This document shows, one piece after another, positions 5,887 through 6,980 of a stretch of DNA of 6,980 nucleotides. Location: positions 1 to 6,980 of the forward strand of contig JACPYZ010000019.1 in NCBI GenBank assembly GCA_016195765.1, read 5' to 3'. A model generated the notes under the pieces. It did no database searches and was not told where the DNA came from. It saw only the letters and a program-made list of their open reading frames with translations. A program made the position numbers and the translations under genes. Numbering within the stretch: position 1 is the first letter of the stretch; every line of letters starts with the position of its first letter. This stretch comes from Candidatus Curtissbacteria bacterium. GTDB taxonomy: Bacteria; Patescibacteriota; Microgenomatia; Curtissbacterales; GWA2-41-24.

Positions 5887-6935
5887 GAGTCTAATATTTT
5901 TTCTAGCTGACCACTTGAAACTGCTTCTTTTATTTCCATTGCGATTCGCCTGCCAGTTGAGACATCTTTATCGTAGTAAAGCGATGCGTATGGAGAGCCA
6001 TTTATAAATAGATTTGTTCCGGCAACGATACGACAAGAAATTTCTATAATGTAAAACTTCTGTTCCGGAGTAATAATTGTTTCTAAACAAAATGGACCCC
6101 ACATGCCGCCAGATATGAGTTTTTTTGATGTTTCGACAACTCTTTCCCCCATTTCAAACGCTTCGGCAAGTAATGACTCCCTAAGCGCGAGTGGACTATT
6201 TCCGACAACCACAAATGTTGGTTCGATCCCCAACCCTTTTTGGTTATGAGATGGAATACGGCCCAAGGAATCAACGTTGCTTTCGTAACGTTTGTCGATT
6301 GACAATATTTCTAGGGTTTTTGTTAGAGGCGAATAAAAGTAGTGAATATAAAGTGGAACTCCAATAATATACTCCTGAATAATATATTTGTGGCCTTTTA
6401 ATTTTTTGATCTTTTGAGCAAATTCTGTTTTGTTTTTAGCAAAAAAGTAACCTTTACCACCTGCTGCGCCAAAGCTTTTTACCATGACCGGTGCGTCGAT
6501 ATCTGTTCCTTTTTTGTACCTACGTGGACTTGGTACACCAGCCTTTTCCATCCAATTCCTTTGCCGATTACGATCAGATTCCACGTCCAGCACTTTTTTG
6601 TTGCCGTAATAATGAACTTTCATGTTCCTGTTTTCGTCCTCGCCCAAGTAAGCAACAAAAGAGCCGTGAGGAATTAGGATCGCGTTTTCTTTTATGAGTT
6701 CTTTTTCGATGTTGGGAAAATCGGCATAACTTTTTATTTCGATTATCTTATCTATGAATTTGAAGCGTGTGTAGAGAGCTAGTCGGTCTGGAGTACAGAT
6801 TAAAAGAGTATTGAAGCCTTCGTCGTGTGCGCCCTTGAGGATTTGTAGGGCTGAGTGTGAGCCCAGTGTTGCGATCTTATACTTTTTGTAATCGCCTGCA
6901 GATTTCTCTGTTTTGGGAACTTTATGACCCTCCAT
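5883..6935 (-). CDS. purP: Formate-dependent AICAR ligase (FAICAR synthetase), archaeal-type PurP
   Basis: PurP makes FAICAR from AICAR, formate and ATP, replacing the folate-dependent transformylase half of PurH. The 350-residue protein is full length. Seen: IATLGSHSALQILKGAHDEG (21-40), ILIPHGSF (86-93), YYGNKKVLDVESDRNRQ (109-125), the ATP-grasp glycine-rich loop FGAAGGKGYF (155-164), IQEYIIGVPLYIHYFYSP (186-203), DKRYESNVDSLGRIP (214-228), LRESLL (251-256), MWGPFCLE (278-285), the metal-binding strand EISCR (298-302), AGTNLFINGSPY (305-316) and GRRIAMEIKEAV (328-339). The DUF1246 and DUF1297 halves are thus both complete. An in-frame TAA lies directly before the ATG and no other start codon is in frame before the core, so the start is fixed. 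It is first in the operon; a candidate promoter ends only 6 bases before the ATG. PurP is best known from archaea, though I believe it also occurs in some CPR bacteria. Confidence 0.93.
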   Translation of the reverse strand: MEGHKVPKTEKSAGDYKKYKIATLGSHSALQILKGAHDEGFNTLLICTPDRLALYTRFKFIDKIIEIKSYADFPNIEKELIKENAILIPHGSFVAYLGEDENRNMKVHYYGNKKVLDVESDRNRQRNWMEKAGVPSPRRYKKGTDIDAPVMVKSFGAAGGKGYFFAKNKTEFAQKIKKLKGHKYIIQEYIIGVPLYIHYFYSPLTKTLEILSIDKRYESNVDSLGRIPSHNQKGLGIEPTFVVVGNSPLALRESLLAEAFEMGERVVETSKKLISGGMWGPFCLETIITPEQKFYIIEISCRIVAGTNLFINGSPYASLYYDKDVSTGRRIAMEIKEAVSSGQLEKILDS

Positions 6936-6941
6936 TTACGT

Positions 6942-6970
6942 ATTCTACTCTGAAATTGTACAAAATGCAA
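6942..6970 (-). promoter_or_regulatory. Candidate sigma70-type promoter of the purine operon
   Basis: On the minus strand, TTGCAT (6970..6965) and TAGAAT (6947..6942) are separated by exactly 17 bases. The -10 box matches TATAAT at 5 of 6 positions; the -35 box keeps only TTG. Transcription would begin at or within a base or two of the purP ATG (6935), giving a leaderless or nearly leaderless mRNA, which fits the lack of a Shine-Dalgarno there. In an AT-rich stretch such matches arise easily. An archaeal TATA box could be argued for TATAATAAAT (6980..6971), but it lies farther upstream of the ATG than expected for a leaderless start. Confidence 0.4.
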
Positions 6971-6980
6971 ATTTATTATA

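Larger units (their letters stand above)
1..6935 (-). other. Purine biosynthesis operon purP-purA-purP-like-purB-purK-purE-purC
   Basis: All seven genes share one strand, with no room for internal promoters or terminators. Four junctions carry the overlap ATGA: purP/purA (5886..5883), relict purP-like tail/purB (3773..3770), purB/purK (2400..2397) and relict purK tail/purE (1427..1424). purA and the purP-like gene overlap by 8 bases; purE and purC are 21 bases apart. Such junctions suggest translational coupling. At the two broken genes the actual stops now lie 39 and 40 bases before the next start, so coupling there should be weakened. The operon may continue past the left edge. Confidence 0.9.

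Noticed and set aside
6083..6274. Minus-strand 63-residue open frame inside purP
   Set aside because: It is an alternative frame of the conserved PurP core; the purP frame there encodes RESLL and GPFCLE.

Overview
The window holds seven purine-biosynthesis genes, all on the minus strand and packed almost end to end, so the operon reads from right to left. In transcription order they are purP (canonical), purA, a second purP-like gene, purB, purK, purE and purC; purC runs off the left edge. A candidate promoter lies in the 45 bases to the right of the first gene. I see no RNA genes, mobile elements, CRISPR arrays or internal terminators, and no credible plus-strand gene.

Pathway logic: PurK and PurE carboxylate AIR to CAIR, PurC adds aspartate to give SAICAR, and PurB removes fumarate to give AICAR. 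PurP then formylates AICAR with formate and ATP to give FAICAR. PurA and PurB (second reaction) convert IMP to AMP. The early enzymes (PurF, D, N/T, L, M) and the FAICAR-to-IMP cyclohydrolase (PurH or PurO) are not in the window.

Organism: an AT-rich prokaryote (roughly 40% GC by eye). PurP is best known from archaea, but the promoter looks sigma70-like (TTGCAT, 17 bp, TAGAAT), one gene has a good GAGGT Shine-Dalgarno, and PurA, PurK and PurE look bacterial. This mixture would suit a Candidate Phyla Radiation (Patescibacteria) bacterium, with an archaeon as the alternative; this is inference. TGA acts as a normal stop, which argues against the UGA-recoding CPR lineages.

Most notable: two genes of the operon carry the same kind of lesion. 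The second purP-like gene and purK both end early, and in each case the family's C-terminal tail is still present just downstream in another frame. Both relict tails end in a TGA that overlaps the next gene's ATG (ATGA), the same junction used by the intact neighbours. Both genes therefore seem to have lost an internal C-terminal segment out of frame. Either the operon is decaying, or the assembly has errors at these two points.
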